Positions 1-8,423 of a stretch of 18,942 nt of DNA are shown here, piece by piece (the stretch's first letter is position 1; every line of letters starts with the position of its first letter). The stretch lies in the NCBI GenBank assembly GCA_000436735.1, contig FR887216.1:20586-39527 (forward strand), read 5' to 3'. A program made the translations under genes and the position numbers. The DNA is from Firmicutes bacterium CAG:170 (GTDB lineage: Bacteria > Bacillota > Clostridia > Oscillospirales > Oscillospiraceae). Under the pieces are notes generated by a model. The model was not told the origin of the DNA. It worked only from the letters and a program-made list of their open reading frames with translations, and did no database searches.

Positions 1-588
1 CGTCCACTTCATGACGACGAAGAAAACGATGTAGCAGACGAGCGTGATGAATACCAGATTGTTCATCAGGCCGCCGGTCAGCGTATTCGTCTGCGCAAAT
101 TCCTTGAACGAGCTTTGGAACTGATACGCGGAGACCCACGCGCTGTTCGAGACGATGTAGGTCGCGCCGCGGTAGATATTGCACATGCCGAGCGTGGCGA
201 TGATTGGCTGAACGCCGCCCTTGGCGATAATCAGGCCGACCAGCATCCCGCAGAGCGTGCCGATGGCGATGGAGACCAGGAACATGACCAGCGTGCTGGA
301 ATACACGCCGTCGCGCATCATGAGCGAGGCGCACATGCCGGAGAAGGCCAGCGTCGCGCCGACGGAGATGTCAATGCCGCCGATCAGCAGGACGCTCATC
401 ATACCGAGCGAAATGGTGATGGTCGTGGAGTAGTTTTTTAGCAGATCCGCGATGGTCTTTGCCGTAAGGAACGTATTGTTGCGCAGCTGAATGACGGCAC
501 AGAGCAGCACGAGCACCGCGACGAGGCTCAATTCCCGTGAGCCGGAGAGCTTTTTCCAGAAGCCTCCGAAGCCTTTTTTCTCTTTCAT
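1..588 (-). CDS. Sugar ABC transporter permease, RbsC/BPD_transp_2 family (3' end outside window)
   Basis: This is the membrane permease of a ribose/galactose/autoinducer-2-type ABC importer. The first 196 residues are present; the frame is still open at base 1, so about 40% of the usual 310-340 residues is missing. Reading from ATG at 588, a short basic N-terminus (MKEKKGFGG) is followed by hydrophobic segments near residues 21-33, 56-68, 95-120 and 178-192. The family-typical GGIDISVG motif lies near residues 70-77, and a GGVQPIIATLGM stretch near 125-136. The start is fixed by GGAGGG at 600-595, which begins directly after the stop codon of the ATPase gene; the two genes are 12 nt apart and clearly co-transcribed. 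The substrate cannot be told from the sequence. The periplasmic-type binding protein, if encoded here, should lie further left, outside the window. Confidence 0.93.
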   Translation of the reverse strand, partial: MKEKKGFGGFWKKLSGSRELSLVAVLVLLCAVIQLRNNTFLTAKTIADLLKNYSTTITISLGMMSVLLIGGIDISVGATLAFSGMCASLMMRDGVYSSTLVMFLVSIAIGTLCGMLVGLIIAKGGVQPIIATLGMCNIYRGATYIVSNSAWVSAYQFQSSFKEFAQTNTLTGGLMNNLVFITLVCYIVFFVVMKWT

Positions 589-600
589 TCCGATCCCTCC

Positions 601-2112
601 TCAGCCCGATGCCGCGCCGCTGTGCTTGAGCATCGAAAGCTCCAGAATTTTCTCCTGCGTGGCCTCCGTGCGCGAAAGCTCACCGGTCACACGGCCGTCG
701 CACATGACGTAAATGCGGTCGGACATGCCCAAAAGCTCCGGCATTTCCGAGGAGATCATGACGATGGCCATGCCCTTCTGCGCAAGCTCACCCATGATCT
801 GATAGATCGCGGCCTTTGCGCCGACGTCCACGCCCTTGGTCGGCTCGTCCATGATCAGGAGCTTCAGGTCGCTTGCCAGCGCCTTGGCCACGACGACCTT
901 CTGCTGGTTTCCGCCGGAAAGTGAGCTTGCGGGGTCGAACACCGTCACAGCCTTGACGTCGATCTCCTCGGCCAGCTCCTTCGCCGCCTGATTTTCGATC
1001 GTTTCGCTGGTGATGCCGCCCTTTTTGGAGAATTTCGCGCCAAGCTCGGGCAGCGTGATGTTGCGGCCGATGCCCCAGTCCAGGATCAGGCCCTGATTCT
1101 GCCGGTCCTCGGTCAGCAGGCCGATTCCGAGGCGCATCGCGTCCTGCGGCCTGCGAATATGGACCTCCTTCCCGTCCACAAAGACCTTGCCCGCGTCGTA
1201 ATGCTCCACGCCGAAAATGGTCTGCACGACCTCGGTGCGTCCGGCGCCGACCAGACCGGTCAGGCCGACGATCTCACCGGCGCGGACGCGGAAGCTGACG
1301 TCGCGGAAGAAGCCTGTGCGGGAAAGGTTCTCCACGCGGAGCACCTCCTCCCCGGGCTTGACCTCCGGCTTCGGGAACAGGTCGCTGACCTCGCGGCCGA
1401 CCATGGCCTTGATCAGCTCCGGCGGCTGGATCTCGGCGACGTTGTAGGTGCCGATGTACTGTGCGTCGCGGAACACCGTAACGCGGGAGGCCAGACGGTA
1501 CATATCCTCCAGCCGGTGCGAGATAAAGATGACGGATTTTCCGTCGTCACGGAGCTTTTCGGTGATCCGGTAAAGCTCCTCAGATTCGTTCTTTGTCAGC
1601 GCCGCTGTCGGTTCGTCCATAATGATGATGCGCGCGTTGGTGGACAGCGCCTTTGCGATCTCGACCATCTGCTGCTGCGCGACCGACAGCGCGCCCATGC
1701 GGGCGGTGGGCTGGAAGTCGGCGTCCAGCTGACGCAGGAGCGCCCCGGCGGCCTCGTTCATTTTCTTCCACTGCATGATGCCGTGCTTCCGGATCTCATG
1801 TCCCATGAAGATGTTCTCCGCAACGGTCAGATGCGGATAGCTGGTGACATGCTGATAGATCGCGGCAATACCGGCGTTCTGCGCGTCCAGCGGCGACCGG
1901 AAATCGACGCGCCTGCCGTCGAGATACATCTCGCCCTCCTCCGCGCGGTGTACGCCGGTGATGACCTTGATAAAGGTCGATTTTCCGGCGCCGTTCTCTC
2001 CCATCAGCGCGTGGATCTCGCCTGCCTTGAGCTGAAAGCTGACCCGATCCAGCGCCTTGACGCCCGGAAAGATCTTGGTGATGCCCTTCAGCTCGAGGAT
2101 ATACTGTTCCAT
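601..2112 (-). CDS. Sugar ABC transporter ATP-binding protein, duplicated ABC domains (RbsA/MglA type)
   Basis: This cytoplasmic ATPase energises the importer whose permease follows at 588. At 503 residues it has the usual length of the double-cassette RbsA/MglA/XylG family. Domain 1 has a canonical Walker A (GENGAGKST, residues 38-46), a signature-like stretch LSVAQQQMVEIAKAL, and Walker B IIIMDEPTAAL followed by the switch histidine in ISHRLEDM. Domain 2 has the degenerate P-loop normal for this family (GLVGAGRTEVV, Arg in place of Lys), an intact signature LSGGNQQKVVVAKAL and Walker B LLIMDEPTKGVDVGA. The ATG at 2112 is preceded by a G-rich Shine-Dalgarno (GGGGGGTAGG). It is the first gene of the minus-strand operon, divergent from the AraC-family gene, which is its probable regulator (inferred from position). 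Ribose, galactose, xylose, rhamnose or AI-2 are all possible substrates. Confidence 0.95.
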   Translation of the reverse strand: MEQYILELKGITKIFPGVKALDRVSFQLKAGEIHALMGENGAGKSTFIKVITGVHRAEEGEMYLDGRRVDFRSPLDAQNAGIAAIYQHVTSYPHLTVAENIFMGHEIRKHGIMQWKKMNEAAGALLRQLDADFQPTARMGALSVAQQQMVEIAKALSTNARIIIMDEPTAALTKNESEELYRITEKLRDDGKSVIFISHRLEDMYRLASRVTVFRDAQYIGTYNVAEIQPPELIKAMVGREVSDLFPKPEVKPGEEVLRVENLSRTGFFRDVSFRVRAGEIVGLTGLVGAGRTEVVQTIFGVEHYDAGKVFVDGKEVHIRRPQDAMRLGIGLLTEDRQNQGLILDWGIGRNITLPELGAKFSKKGGITSETIENQAAKELAEEIDVKAVTVFDPASSLSGGNQQKVVVAKALASDLKLLIMDEPTKGVDVGAKAAIYQIMGELAQKGMAIVMISSEMPELLGMSDRIYVMCDGRVTGELSRTEATQEKILELSMLKHSGAASG

Positions 2113-2242
2113 CTTGCCTACCCCCCGACTTTGAATTTGCGCCGCCCGTGTTTGTATGCTCTCTTTTGGCGGGCGGCCGGATACCGGCCCGCTCCATCCG
2201 CTGCGCCTCTGCTCTCTGCGTTGTACGGAATCGGCGAAACAG

Positions 2243-2265
2243 ATATGTGCATATTAGCCTAATAT
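2243..2265. promoter_or_regulatory. Overlapping short inverted repeats, possible operator
   Basis: Two adjoining dyads are visible: ATATG-TG-CATAT at 2243-2254 and ATATTA-GCC-TAATAT at 2251-2265. They lie about 40-70 bp downstream of the candidate -10 of the ABC operon, in its presumed 5' leader. Dyads of this size occur by chance in AT-rich DNA, so a role as a regulator site is only a suggestion. Confidence 0.25.
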
Positions 2266-2310
2266 TCTGCATAAATCAGATTGCTTTTTATGCTTTTTCC
2301 TGATAAACTG

Positions 2311-2319
2311 AGTATAGCA
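2311..2319 (-). promoter_or_regulatory. Candidate extended -10 promoter of the sugar ABC operon
   Basis: Read on the minus strand the bases are TGCTATACT, i.e. TG-N-TATACT, one mismatch from the extended -10 consensus. No good -35 box is seen 16-18 bp upstream, which is usual for extended -10 promoters and for activator-dependent ones. Transcription would start near 2304 and give a leader of about 190 nt before the ATPase ATG. Confidence 0.35.
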
Positions 2320-2409
2320 TCAAAAAATATCCTTTGTCTGCCAATAAAGTTGACACAAAATTACGGTATCTTGGCTTTTTACAGGTTTCGGTAAACGTGG
2401 AAACAGACA

Positions 2410-2414
2410 GGAGG
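2410..2414 (+). promoter_or_regulatory. Ribosome binding site that fixes the AraC-family start
   Basis: GGAGG lies 6 nt upstream of ATG 2421. The frame is open back to a TTG at 2334, but no Shine-Dalgarno precedes that codon and the extra 29 residues resemble nothing known, so ATG 2421 is preferred. Confidence 0.8.
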
Positions 2415-2420
2415 ATTTCG

Positions 2421-3296
2421 ATGGAACAGATCAAGCTGCGCTACGAATTGGATCTTGAGCCGAATTACATATGGCTCTCGCCCACGGCCACACAGGCCGC
2501 AAAAAAATCCATTCCCTATGTTCAGGAGCTTGGCGTATTTCCCTGCCGGGAAAAATACTACACCGAGCGTGAAAGGCTGCCGTCGTTTTTGATCAAATAC
2601 TGTATCTCCGGCGGCGGGCTTCTGGAATACGACGGAAAGCGCTATGCGGTGCGGAGCGGACACATTTTCTGGCTGGACTGCATGAAGAAGCAGCACTACT
2701 GCACCGACCCCGGCGAGGGCAGCTGGTTCATCGTCTGGGTGCATTTCTACGGCGAGGAATGCCGGAGATACTACGACCTGTTTCTCCAGCAGAACGACGG
2801 TATGCCGGTCGTGGACGCGGGCGCGGACGAGAGCGTCCGCAGCAGCATCGAAATGCTGGTCGATATCTACCGCAACGCCAACGGCACGCTGACGGACGAC
2901 GTGCGCGCTGCGTCGCTGCTGACCGGGATCATGTCCAGCTGCATCCTCTATGCCGACATGAGCGCCCGCCACAGTGAGCTTCCGGCCTATGTGCAGGCAG
3001 CCAGAGAGTATATCAACTGTCACTATGCGGAAAAGATCTCGCTGGACGTGCTGGCCAGAGAGATCTCCGTCAATAAATTCTATTTGCAGAAGCTCTTCCG
3101 CAGAAGCGTCGGGCTGTCGCCGAATGAATATCTGGCGACCGTCCGCCTTCAGGAGGCCAAGCGCCTCCTGCGCAGCACCGATCTGCCGATCAGCCAGATC
3201 GCCATGGACGTCGGCTTCGGCAGCATCGGGCATTTTATCGAGCTGTTCAAGGCGCGTGAGCAGATGCCGCCCAGTGTCTACCGCCGCCGCTGGTAA
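2421..3296 (+). CDS. AraC-family transcriptional regulator (cupin sensor + two-helix HTH)
   Basis: The 291-residue product is a cytoplasmic DNA-binding regulator. Residues ~30-150 form the AraC-type cupin-like sensor, with the recognisable run LLEYDGKRYAVRSGHIFWLD. A helical linker follows. The C-terminal ~100 residues contain both HTH motifs of the family: ISLDVLAREISVNKFYLQKLF, and DLPISQIAMDVGFGSIGHFI with its conserved GF turn, then the usual PPSVYRRR end. The gene diverges from the sugar ABC operon. Regulators in this arrangement commonly bind the sugar and activate the importer, so that role is inferred here. The start is set by GGAGG at 2410-2414. A rho-independent terminator begins 39 nt after the stop. 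Confidence 0.9.
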   Translation: MEQIKLRYELDLEPNYIWLSPTATQAAKKSIPYVQELGVFPCREKYYTERERLPSFLIKYCISGGGLLEYDGKRYAVRSGHIFWLDCMKKQHYCTDPGEGSWFIVWVHFYGEECRRYYDLFLQQNDGMPVVDAGADESVRSSIEMLVDIYRNANGTLTDDVRAASLLTGIMSSCILYADMSARHSELPAYVQAAREYINCHYAEKISLDVLAREISVNKFYLQKLFRRSVGLSPNEYLATVRLQEAKRLLRSTDLPISQIAMDVGFGSIGHFIELFKAREQMPPSVYRRRW

Positions 3297-3330
3297 CGGC
3301 ACTGCGCCGGATTCTTTCCCCGACAACGCA

Positions 3331-3366
3331 AGAAAGGACTGCCTCCCGTGGAGGCAGTCCCTCTTT
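3331..3366. terminator. Bidirectional rho-independent terminator
   Basis: GGACTGCCTCC (3336-3346), loop CGT and GGAGGCAGTCC (3350-3360) form a perfect 11-bp stem. On the plus strand it is followed by CTCTTTCT, and on the minus strand by TTTCT. It sits between two convergent genes, the AraC regulator and the SLH surface protein, and can serve both; the U-tracts are modest. Confidence 0.85.
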
Positions 3367-3381
3367 CTGTATCTTGTGGGC

Positions 3382-6300
3382 TTATTGCAGCGTCAGTGTC
3401 CTTCTTGCCTCCTCGTCAAAGCCCCGGATCAGGATGGCAGCCGCTTCGCTCCGGCGAATGAGGCTCGTCGGATAGAAGGTGGCGCTCCTGTCGGAGCCAG
3501 TCAGAACGCCCGCGCGATAGAGTGCGTAGATCTCGTCCGCGTAGCGGTCGCCGGTCTTGACGTCCGGCAGCGCATTGGCGCCGATCTCATTGATCGCAGC
3601 GTAGGGCTTTGCCGCGCCGTAGAGGATATGCGCAAACTCGGCACGCTGGATCGGCGCGTTTAGCGCCGCAGCGCTGTAGCCGAGATAGCTCTCTTCAATA
3701 ACGCCGTGCTCGACCGCATATTCCAGATAGCTGCGATACCACGGGCTGCCGTTTTTCAGCGTGACCGTGCCGTTTTCAATGCGCTGGTGGAGTGCGGCGG
3801 CGAGCTTGATCGCCTGCGCGACCGTCAGCGAGCCGTCCGGGTCAAAGTGCGCCGCGTCCACGCCGTCGATCAGACCGTTCGCCCATGCGTCACGGACCGC
3901 GTCCGCATACCATGCCGACACCGGCACATCGACGAAGGGCATATTGCCGACGAATTCCGCGTCGATATATGCCGTGGAGTCCGGCATGATGAAGAAGTAG
4001 GTGCCGTCCGCCTTCTCCGTGACCGAAATGCTTCTGCCGCTCTCATCCGTGACGCGCAGTGAGCCGAGAATGTAGCCCTTATCCGGCTCTGCGGCGACCG
4101 GAACGGCGGTGCCTGGCATTGCGCTCGGAGGTGCCTGAACATATCCGTGCATTGTCTCCGAGATGCGGATGCGTTCACCGGTCGCAAGCGTATAGACGAC
4201 GAAGGATGTCGGCGCGGTGGTATAGGCAAGGTAGTTTTCACTTTCGTCCAACTCCGCGTAGATGTAATGCACACCCACGGAAAGCGTCTTCCCCTTCTCG
4301 GCAGACCAGAGCGTGCCTCCGGAATTGAGGTTCCTCGTCGAGTAGTAGAAGCGCACGGCCGCATGGTCCGGGTTGGCGCTGAGAGCGGGCGTAGACGGCG
4401 TCTTGCCCTGCGCAAAGCTCTCCATAAGGACGGTGATGTCGCTGAGCACAGCCTTGGCGATCGACCATGCGATCTGCTTGTCGTCGCTCGTGCCGTCTGC
4501 CCAGACGTAGTTCTGCTTGCTGAGCAGCGAGGCCGTCGCGGTGTATTCTCCGGCGTTCTTCGCCGTGTTTCCGGTGAGGGTGAACAGCGCATTCTCCGGA
4601 AGCACGACGCCGGTCTGCGTCTCACCGTTGTAGACAAGGCCGGTCACCGCCGCAGGCGGCGTGACGGAAGCTCTTGCGATCGACCACGCGATCTGCTTAT
4701 CGTCGCTCGTACCGTCTGCCCAGACGTAGTTCTGCTTGCTGAGCAGCGAGGCCGTCGCGGTGTATTCTCCGGCGTTCTTCGCCGTGTTTCCGGTGAGGGT
4801 GAACAGCGCATTCTCCGGAAGCACGACGCCGGTCTGCGTCTCACCGTTGTAGACAAGGCCGGTCACCGCCGCAGGCGGCGTGACGGAAGCTCTTGCGATC
4901 GACCATTCGATTCTCTTATCGTCGCTCGTACCGTCCGACCAGACGTAGTTCCGCTTGCTGAGCAGCGAGGCCGTCGCGGTGTATTCTCCGGCGTTCTTCG
5001 CGGTGTTTCCGGTGAGGGTGAACAGTGCGTTCTCAGGAAGCACGACGCCGGTCTGCGTCTCGCCATTGTAGACAAGGCCGGTCACCGCCGCAGGCGGCGT
5101 GACGGAGGCGGGGGAAATGGTGAAGATCCAGTTCTCATCCCGAAGCGCGGTAAAGCTCCGATAGCAGTCGTCGCCGCTGCCGGAAATGGAGACCTGATAG
5201 GTGCCCGCGTCGGTCGGAGGTGTGGCGCTGCCGTTATAGAGCACGGTGAACGTGCCGGTATACGGCGCATAGCCCGCCGGGGCCTCCAGCGCGGTCACGA
5301 CCGCCTCCTTCGGAGTCCCGTCATAGATAAGGTCGGTAGGCAGTGTGCAGGAGAAGAGCATCGCGGCCGCATCGCCCTTGGTGATGGTCAGCGCAATATC
5401 GCGCGTGACAGTCCCGGCTTCTGCATCATAGCCCTCGACGTTCGACCAGTCATAGTATTTCTTATCGTTGTCGCTGAGTGTATAGCGTGCGGATGCCTCG
5501 GTCGTTCCGACGGGGAGACGGACGTCATTGCTGTCCACCCAGCTCCAGCCCTCGGGCAGCTCGATCTCGCCCAGCGTTGTGCCGTAGTCGAAGGTGTTGG
5601 GGTTCAGCTCCGGCGTGTCCAGACTGGCAATCGCCGGATTGCGCTGCCATTTTAGCCCGACCAGATACTCCTGCTTATGGGTCTCATCGGTGAAGTCCTT
5701 CGCTGTGATCTTGAACGAAGCCGAAACGAAACTTCCGACCTGGTGACCGAGACCTTCGGACTCCATATAGACGAGCTTCGACGCTCCCGGCTTCAGTACA
5801 GCGGACTTCACATATTTACTACCCGGACTGTTTTCATTTTTCTCAAAATATATGGCGAGGATCCCGCCGCCGGACTTATTTTCCAGCTCTACATTCAGCG
5901 CGACCGCACCGGTGTTTGTGATCGTAAAAGTCTTTGTCTGACTCTTGCCCCACTCCTCCGTACCGTAGGTCACGGGATCAAACGTCAAATACCATACATC
6001 GTTTGTGTCCTGACTCACACCGGAGAAGCTCAGCCCGAAGCTGCCGCTCTGCACCCAGCCCGCGTAGAGCGTGGTGTCCGCGGTAATTTTCTCCATTGCA
6101 TAAGCCCGTGTGCACGCTGCGTCGTAATACCAGCCGGTACAGACATAGCCGTCTGTATCATCCAGCATGGGGAGCTTCGCGCCGTAGTTTTTCGGGACAA
6201 TAATCGGATCTGGATTCGTTCCGTGCCCATTGCTGTCCAATGTGAGCTTCCAGCCGGGAACGAGCTTTATGTACTTGCTGCCCGCATATGTGGTGAGATT

Positions 6301-7665
6301 CGGATAGGTGATGAATTCCGCCGTTTCGGCGTCCGCACCCGCGAAGGTCGCCGCCTTTTCGGGATCGACATCTGCGGTACTGACGAGGTCGAACGCTGCC
6401 ATCGTACCGGATGCGATCACTGTGCCGCCCGTCGCGGTCAGCTTGGCGGTATCACGAAGTTCCATGGCATACGGCTCGTTGAGCAGCTCGATCTCGCCGT
6501 CCGAGATGCTCAGCTTGGCGCTGGAGCGGAGCGAAACAGTCCGCCATGCCGCCGCATCGATGGTATGGCGGAGCTTGCCGCCGCGCATGGTAAAAGTGGT
6601 GCTGCCGATAAGGAAAAGCTCATTGCCGCCGTTTTGTGCGCCGTTGTTCTCAATTGTGCCGCCCGTCATCGTAATGGCCGCGTTCTCCGCATAGACCGCG
6701 CCGCCATAGCTATACGTTCCGGAGGCTTTGTTGCCGCTGATCTTGGCGCTGCCGCCGATCTCGACGGAGGAGGGCTTATCCTTTTCCGACGAGCCGACGC
6801 ACGCATAGATCGCGCCGCCGTTTCTGGAGCCCTCGTTTCCTTCTATGACGGCATTGCCGTCGATCGTGAGTCTGGTGTCGTTCTTCACATAGAACGCGCC
6901 GCCATTGCCGCTCTTATTGTTCGTGATTTTGGCGTTGCCGCCGATGTGGACGGTCGCGTTTGAGGCGTAAATGACGCCAGAACCGCCGGTTTCACAGTTT
7001 TTGATCTCGCCGCCGGTCATGTTGAAGGTATTGCCGCTGCTGGTTATGCCGACGGCAATGCCGCCGAGATCGTTCGGCGTGGTACAGTTCTGAATGACGC
7101 CGCCCTCCATGTTGAAGGTCGTGTTCGGCCTGCCGAGGTTGATGACCGAGAGCGTGTATGTACCGCCGAAGCGGTCGATCGTGCCGGATTTCATCGTAAA
7201 GGCAGAACCCTTTTTCATAGAAACGGCACCCGCACGGCAGGTTTTCGTGACCGTCTGGCCATTCTCTTCTTCCTGATAGGTGTCGCCAAGATACGCAAAG
7301 GTCAGCTTACCGCTCTGTGCCGGGCTGCTGTCCATCAGCGTGAAGGAGGCTTTGTTCGTGTCGTCGCCGACGACGAACATGGCATAGCCGTTGAATTCCT
7401 CCTTGTTTTTCGCCTTCAGGGTGATCGTGCAGCCGTTCAGATCCAGCGTGAGATCGCCATAGACAAATATATTGCTGGGGGTGCTGACCTCAAAGCTCTG
7501 CGTGACCTTGGCATAGTGTGTACCATACTCCAGCGCGCGCAGCTGGCTTTCGCTGCTGATTTCTTCCCATGTCACATCATTTGGAATGTCCTCCGCGCCC
7601 GCTGTCACACAGAACAGCGCCAGACAGGCAGCCAGTACGATCAGGATCGCAAAAAATCGTTTCAT
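3382..7665 (-). CDS. Secreted SLH-domain surface protein with beta-helix-like region and tandem repeats
   Basis: This is a 1427-residue cell-wall-associated protein. A signal peptide is clear (KR, hydrophobic run, cleavage probably after AGA at residue 24; an LAAC at 11-14 is a weak lipobox alternative). Residues ~30-460 carry repeated short beta-strand units (GGAIYA, GGEIKN, GGTIEN types) typical of right-handed beta-helix or adhesin folds. Residues ~472-540 match the InlB-type (Listeria-Bacteroides) repeat, with GWYYDAACT and TTLYAGW. Ig-like stretches follow, then three 73-residue repeats (~853-1071). The C-terminus (~1241-1425) contains three SLH modules (FVDVPVSAWYADAV; WYRSYLEYAVEHGVI; DRYADEIYALYRAGVLTG), which bind pyruvylated secondary cell-wall polymer in known cases. 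The ATG at 7665 has GGAGGAG upstream and overlaps the TetR stop as ATGA, so the two genes are translationally coupled. The ligand is unknown; adhesion or polysaccharide binding is plausible. Confidence 0.88.
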   Translation of the reverse strand: MKRFFAILIVLAACLALFCVTAGAEDIPNDVTWEEISSESQLRALEYGTHYAKVTQSFEVSTPSNIFVYGDLTLDLNGCTITLKAKNKEEFNGYAMFVVGDDTNKASFTLMDSSPAQSGKLTFAYLGDTYQEEENGQTVTKTCRAGAVSMKKGSAFTMKSGTIDRFGGTYTLSVINLGRPNTTFNMEGGVIQNCTTPNDLGGIAVGITSSGNTFNMTGGEIKNCETGGSGVIYASNATVHIGGNAKITNNKSGNGGAFYVKNDTRLTIDGNAVIEGNEGSRNGGAIYACVGSSEKDKPSSVEIGGSAKISGNKASGTYSYGGAVYAENAAITMTGGTIENNGAQNGGNELFLIGSTTFTMRGGKLRHTIDAAAWRTVSLRSSAKLSISDGEIELLNEPYAMELRDTAKLTATGGTVIASGTMAAFDLVSTADVDPEKAATFAGADAETAEFITYPNLTTYAGSKYIKLVPGWKLTLDSNGHGTNPDPIIVPKNYGAKLPMLDDTDGYVCTGWYYDAACTRAYAMEKITADTTLYAGWVQSGSFGLSFSGVSQDTNDVWYLTFDPVTYGTEEWGKSQTKTFTITNTGAVALNVELENKSGGGILAIYFEKNENSPGSKYVKSAVLKPGASKLVYMESEGLGHQVGSFVSASFKITAKDFTDETHKQEYLVGLKWQRNPAIASLDTPELNPNTFDYGTTLGEIELPEGWSWVDSNDVRLPVGTTEASARYTLSDNDKKYYDWSNVEGYDAEAGTVTRDIALTITKGDAAAMLFSCTLPTDLIYDGTPKEAVVTALEAPAGYAPYTGTFTVLYNGSATPPTDAGTYQVSISGSGDDCYRSFTALRDENWIFTISPASVTPPAAVTGLVYNGETQTGVVLPENALFTLTGNTAKNAGEYTATASLLSKRNYVWSDGTSDDKRIEWSIARASVTPPAAVTGLVYNGETQTGVVLPENALFTLTGNTAKNAGEYTATASLLSKQNYVWADGTSDDKQIAWSIARASVTPPAAVTGLVYNGETQTGVVLPENALFTLTGNTAKNAGEYTATASLLSKQNYVWADGTSDDKQIAWSIAKAVLSDITVLMESFAQGKTPSTPALSANPDHAAVRFYYSTRNLNSGGTLWSAEKGKTLSVGVHYIYAELDESENYLAYTTAPTSFVVYTLATGERIRISETMHGYVQAPPSAMPGTAVPVAAEPDKGYILGSLRVTDESGRSISVTEKADGTYFFIMPDSTAYIDAEFVGNMPFVDVPVSAWYADAVRDAWANGLIDGVDAAHFDPDGSLTVAQAIKLAAALHQRIENGTVTLKNGSPWYRSYLEYAVEHGVIEESYLGYSAAALNAPIQRAEFAHILYGAAKPYAAINEIGANALPDVKTGDRYADEIYALYRAGVLTGSDRSATFYPTSLIRRSEAAAILIRGFDEEARRTLTLQ
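4457..5109 (-). repeat. Three tandem 219-bp direct repeats inside the SLH protein gene
   Basis: The period is exactly 219 bp (73 codons), with units starting near 4457, 4676 and 4895. The units at 4457 and 4676 differ by about three bases, all synonymous, plus the last codon. The unit at 4895 has roughly fifteen differences, with only four residue changes in the KRNYVWSDG...KRIEW part. This implies a recent duplication of one unit. Each unit encodes a domain beginning ASVTPPAAVTGLVYNGETQ, resembling the MBG-type Ig-like modules of bacterial surface proteins. Confidence 0.93.
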
Positions 7666-8423
7666 ATGTTCTCCTCCATCTGCACGTTCCGGCTCCGGCT
7701 CTCCGCCATCACCGTTTCATACCCTTCCTCCACCTGCCGCACGGTCTGCGCGACCACGGCCTCCGCCGCCGCGTGCAGCTTCATGCTCACCGCCGCGTCC
7801 ACGACCGGGCGGAAAACCTCCTCCGGCACGCAGTAGATGCGGAAGCAGCAGGCAAGATACCTCCGCAGCTTTGCCTCCATTGTAAAATACAGGTCACAGG
7901 GCTTCGCCATGAAACCGCGTGTGACGCTTGCCGACGCGATATCCAGCTCATAAAAATCCCGCGCTGTCGCGCCGGGAAGATAGGGGCCGAAAATGCGCAT
8001 CAGCTTCTCCGCCGTGTTCTGATAGATGAATTCCGATGTGGACGGCAGCGTATACGCTGCGGCGTAAAGCTCGCGCAGCTGCTCGGAGCATTCGGCAATG
8101 TGCATTTGCAGGCTCGTCTCCACCGCGTATACAAGCAGCGGGTCCGCCTCCGCGCCAAGCATCCGCTCGACCATCTCAAACTGGCCGGCGAACATCTGCC
8201 TGACCAGCTCCAGCAGCACGCCCTCCTTATTGCCGTAAAGATAAAACGGCGAGCCGTTGGAGACTCCTGCAAGCTCCGCGACCTCGCGGCTCGACGCGCC
8301 CGCGTAGCCCTTTTGCAGAAACACCTTCGCCGATGCGCTGAGTATTTTCCGCCGGGTCTGCGCGCCGCGCGCATGATTCGCTTCCCTCATGGTATTCACG
8401 CTTTCATTCACAAACTTATTCAT
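7662..8423 (-). CDS. TetR/AcrR-family transcriptional regulator
   Basis: The product (253 residues from ATG 8423) has a TetR N-terminal HTH near residues 22-70: RRKILSASAKVFLQKGYAG, then SSREVAELAGVSNGSPFYLY and GNKEGVLLELV. The ligand-binding C-terminal part is not recognisable, as usual for the family. The start is uncertain. ATG 8423 lies only 7 nt downstream of the -10 box and would make the mRNA essentially leaderless; ATG 8390 (242 residues) is the next choice, but neither has a Shine-Dalgarno. The stop overlaps the ATG of the SLH protein gene (ATGA), so the regulator and the surface protein form one operon. A palindrome over the transcription start suggests autorepression and hence control of the surface protein. 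The frame is open upstream to 8711, but that part crosses the promoter and a non-coding repeat. Confidence 0.88.
   Translation of the reverse strand: MNKFVNESVNTMREANHARGAQTRRKILSASAKVFLQKGYAGASSREVAELAGVSNGSPFYLYGNKEGVLLELVRQMFAGQFEMVERMLGAEADPLLVYAVETSLQMHIAECSEQLRELYAAAYTLPSTSEFIYQNTAEKLMRIFGPYLPGATARDFYELDIASASVTRGFMAKPCDLYFTMEAKLRRYLACCFRIYCVPEEVFRPVVDAAVSMKLHAAAEAVVAQTVRQVEEGYETVMAESRSRNVQMEENI

Larger units (their letters stand above)
2113..2420. promoter_or_regulatory. Divergent intergenic control region between sugar ABC operon and AraC regulator
   Basis: These 308 bases contain no convincing gene. The half next to the ATPase start is GC-rich; the middle (about 2240-2400) is AT-rich, as expected for promoters and operators. 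It holds a candidate extended -10 for the ABC operon, two short inverted repeats near 2243-2265, a TTGACA at 2350-2355 on the plus strand that lacks a well-spaced -10, and a TTTAC/GTAAA inverted pair at 2378-2395. Divergent AraC/ABC gene pairs usually share such a region. No terminator or riboswitch was recognised. Confidence 0.6.

Noticed and set aside
2350..2383. TTGACA as -35 of the AraC-family gene promoter
   Set aside because: No acceptable -10 box lies 16-18 bp downstream; the nearest TATCTT is at 11 bp. It is mentioned only within the intergenic region.
2334..2420. TTG start at 2334 adding 29 residues to the AraC-family protein
   Set aside because: No ribosome binding site precedes it, the residues match nothing in the family, and ATG 2421 has GGAGG at ideal spacing.
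4457..5109. CRISPR-like or non-coding repeat array
   Set aside because: The unit is 219 bp with no spacers, the period is a multiple of three, and the array lies in frame within a surface protein gene.
4147..6963. Long plus-strand frames (502 and 428 codons) opposite the SLH protein gene
   Set aside because: They are antisense shadows: Arg/Gly/Val-rich, repeating only because the sense gene repeats, without Shine-Dalgarno. The sense frame has a signal peptide and SLH domains.
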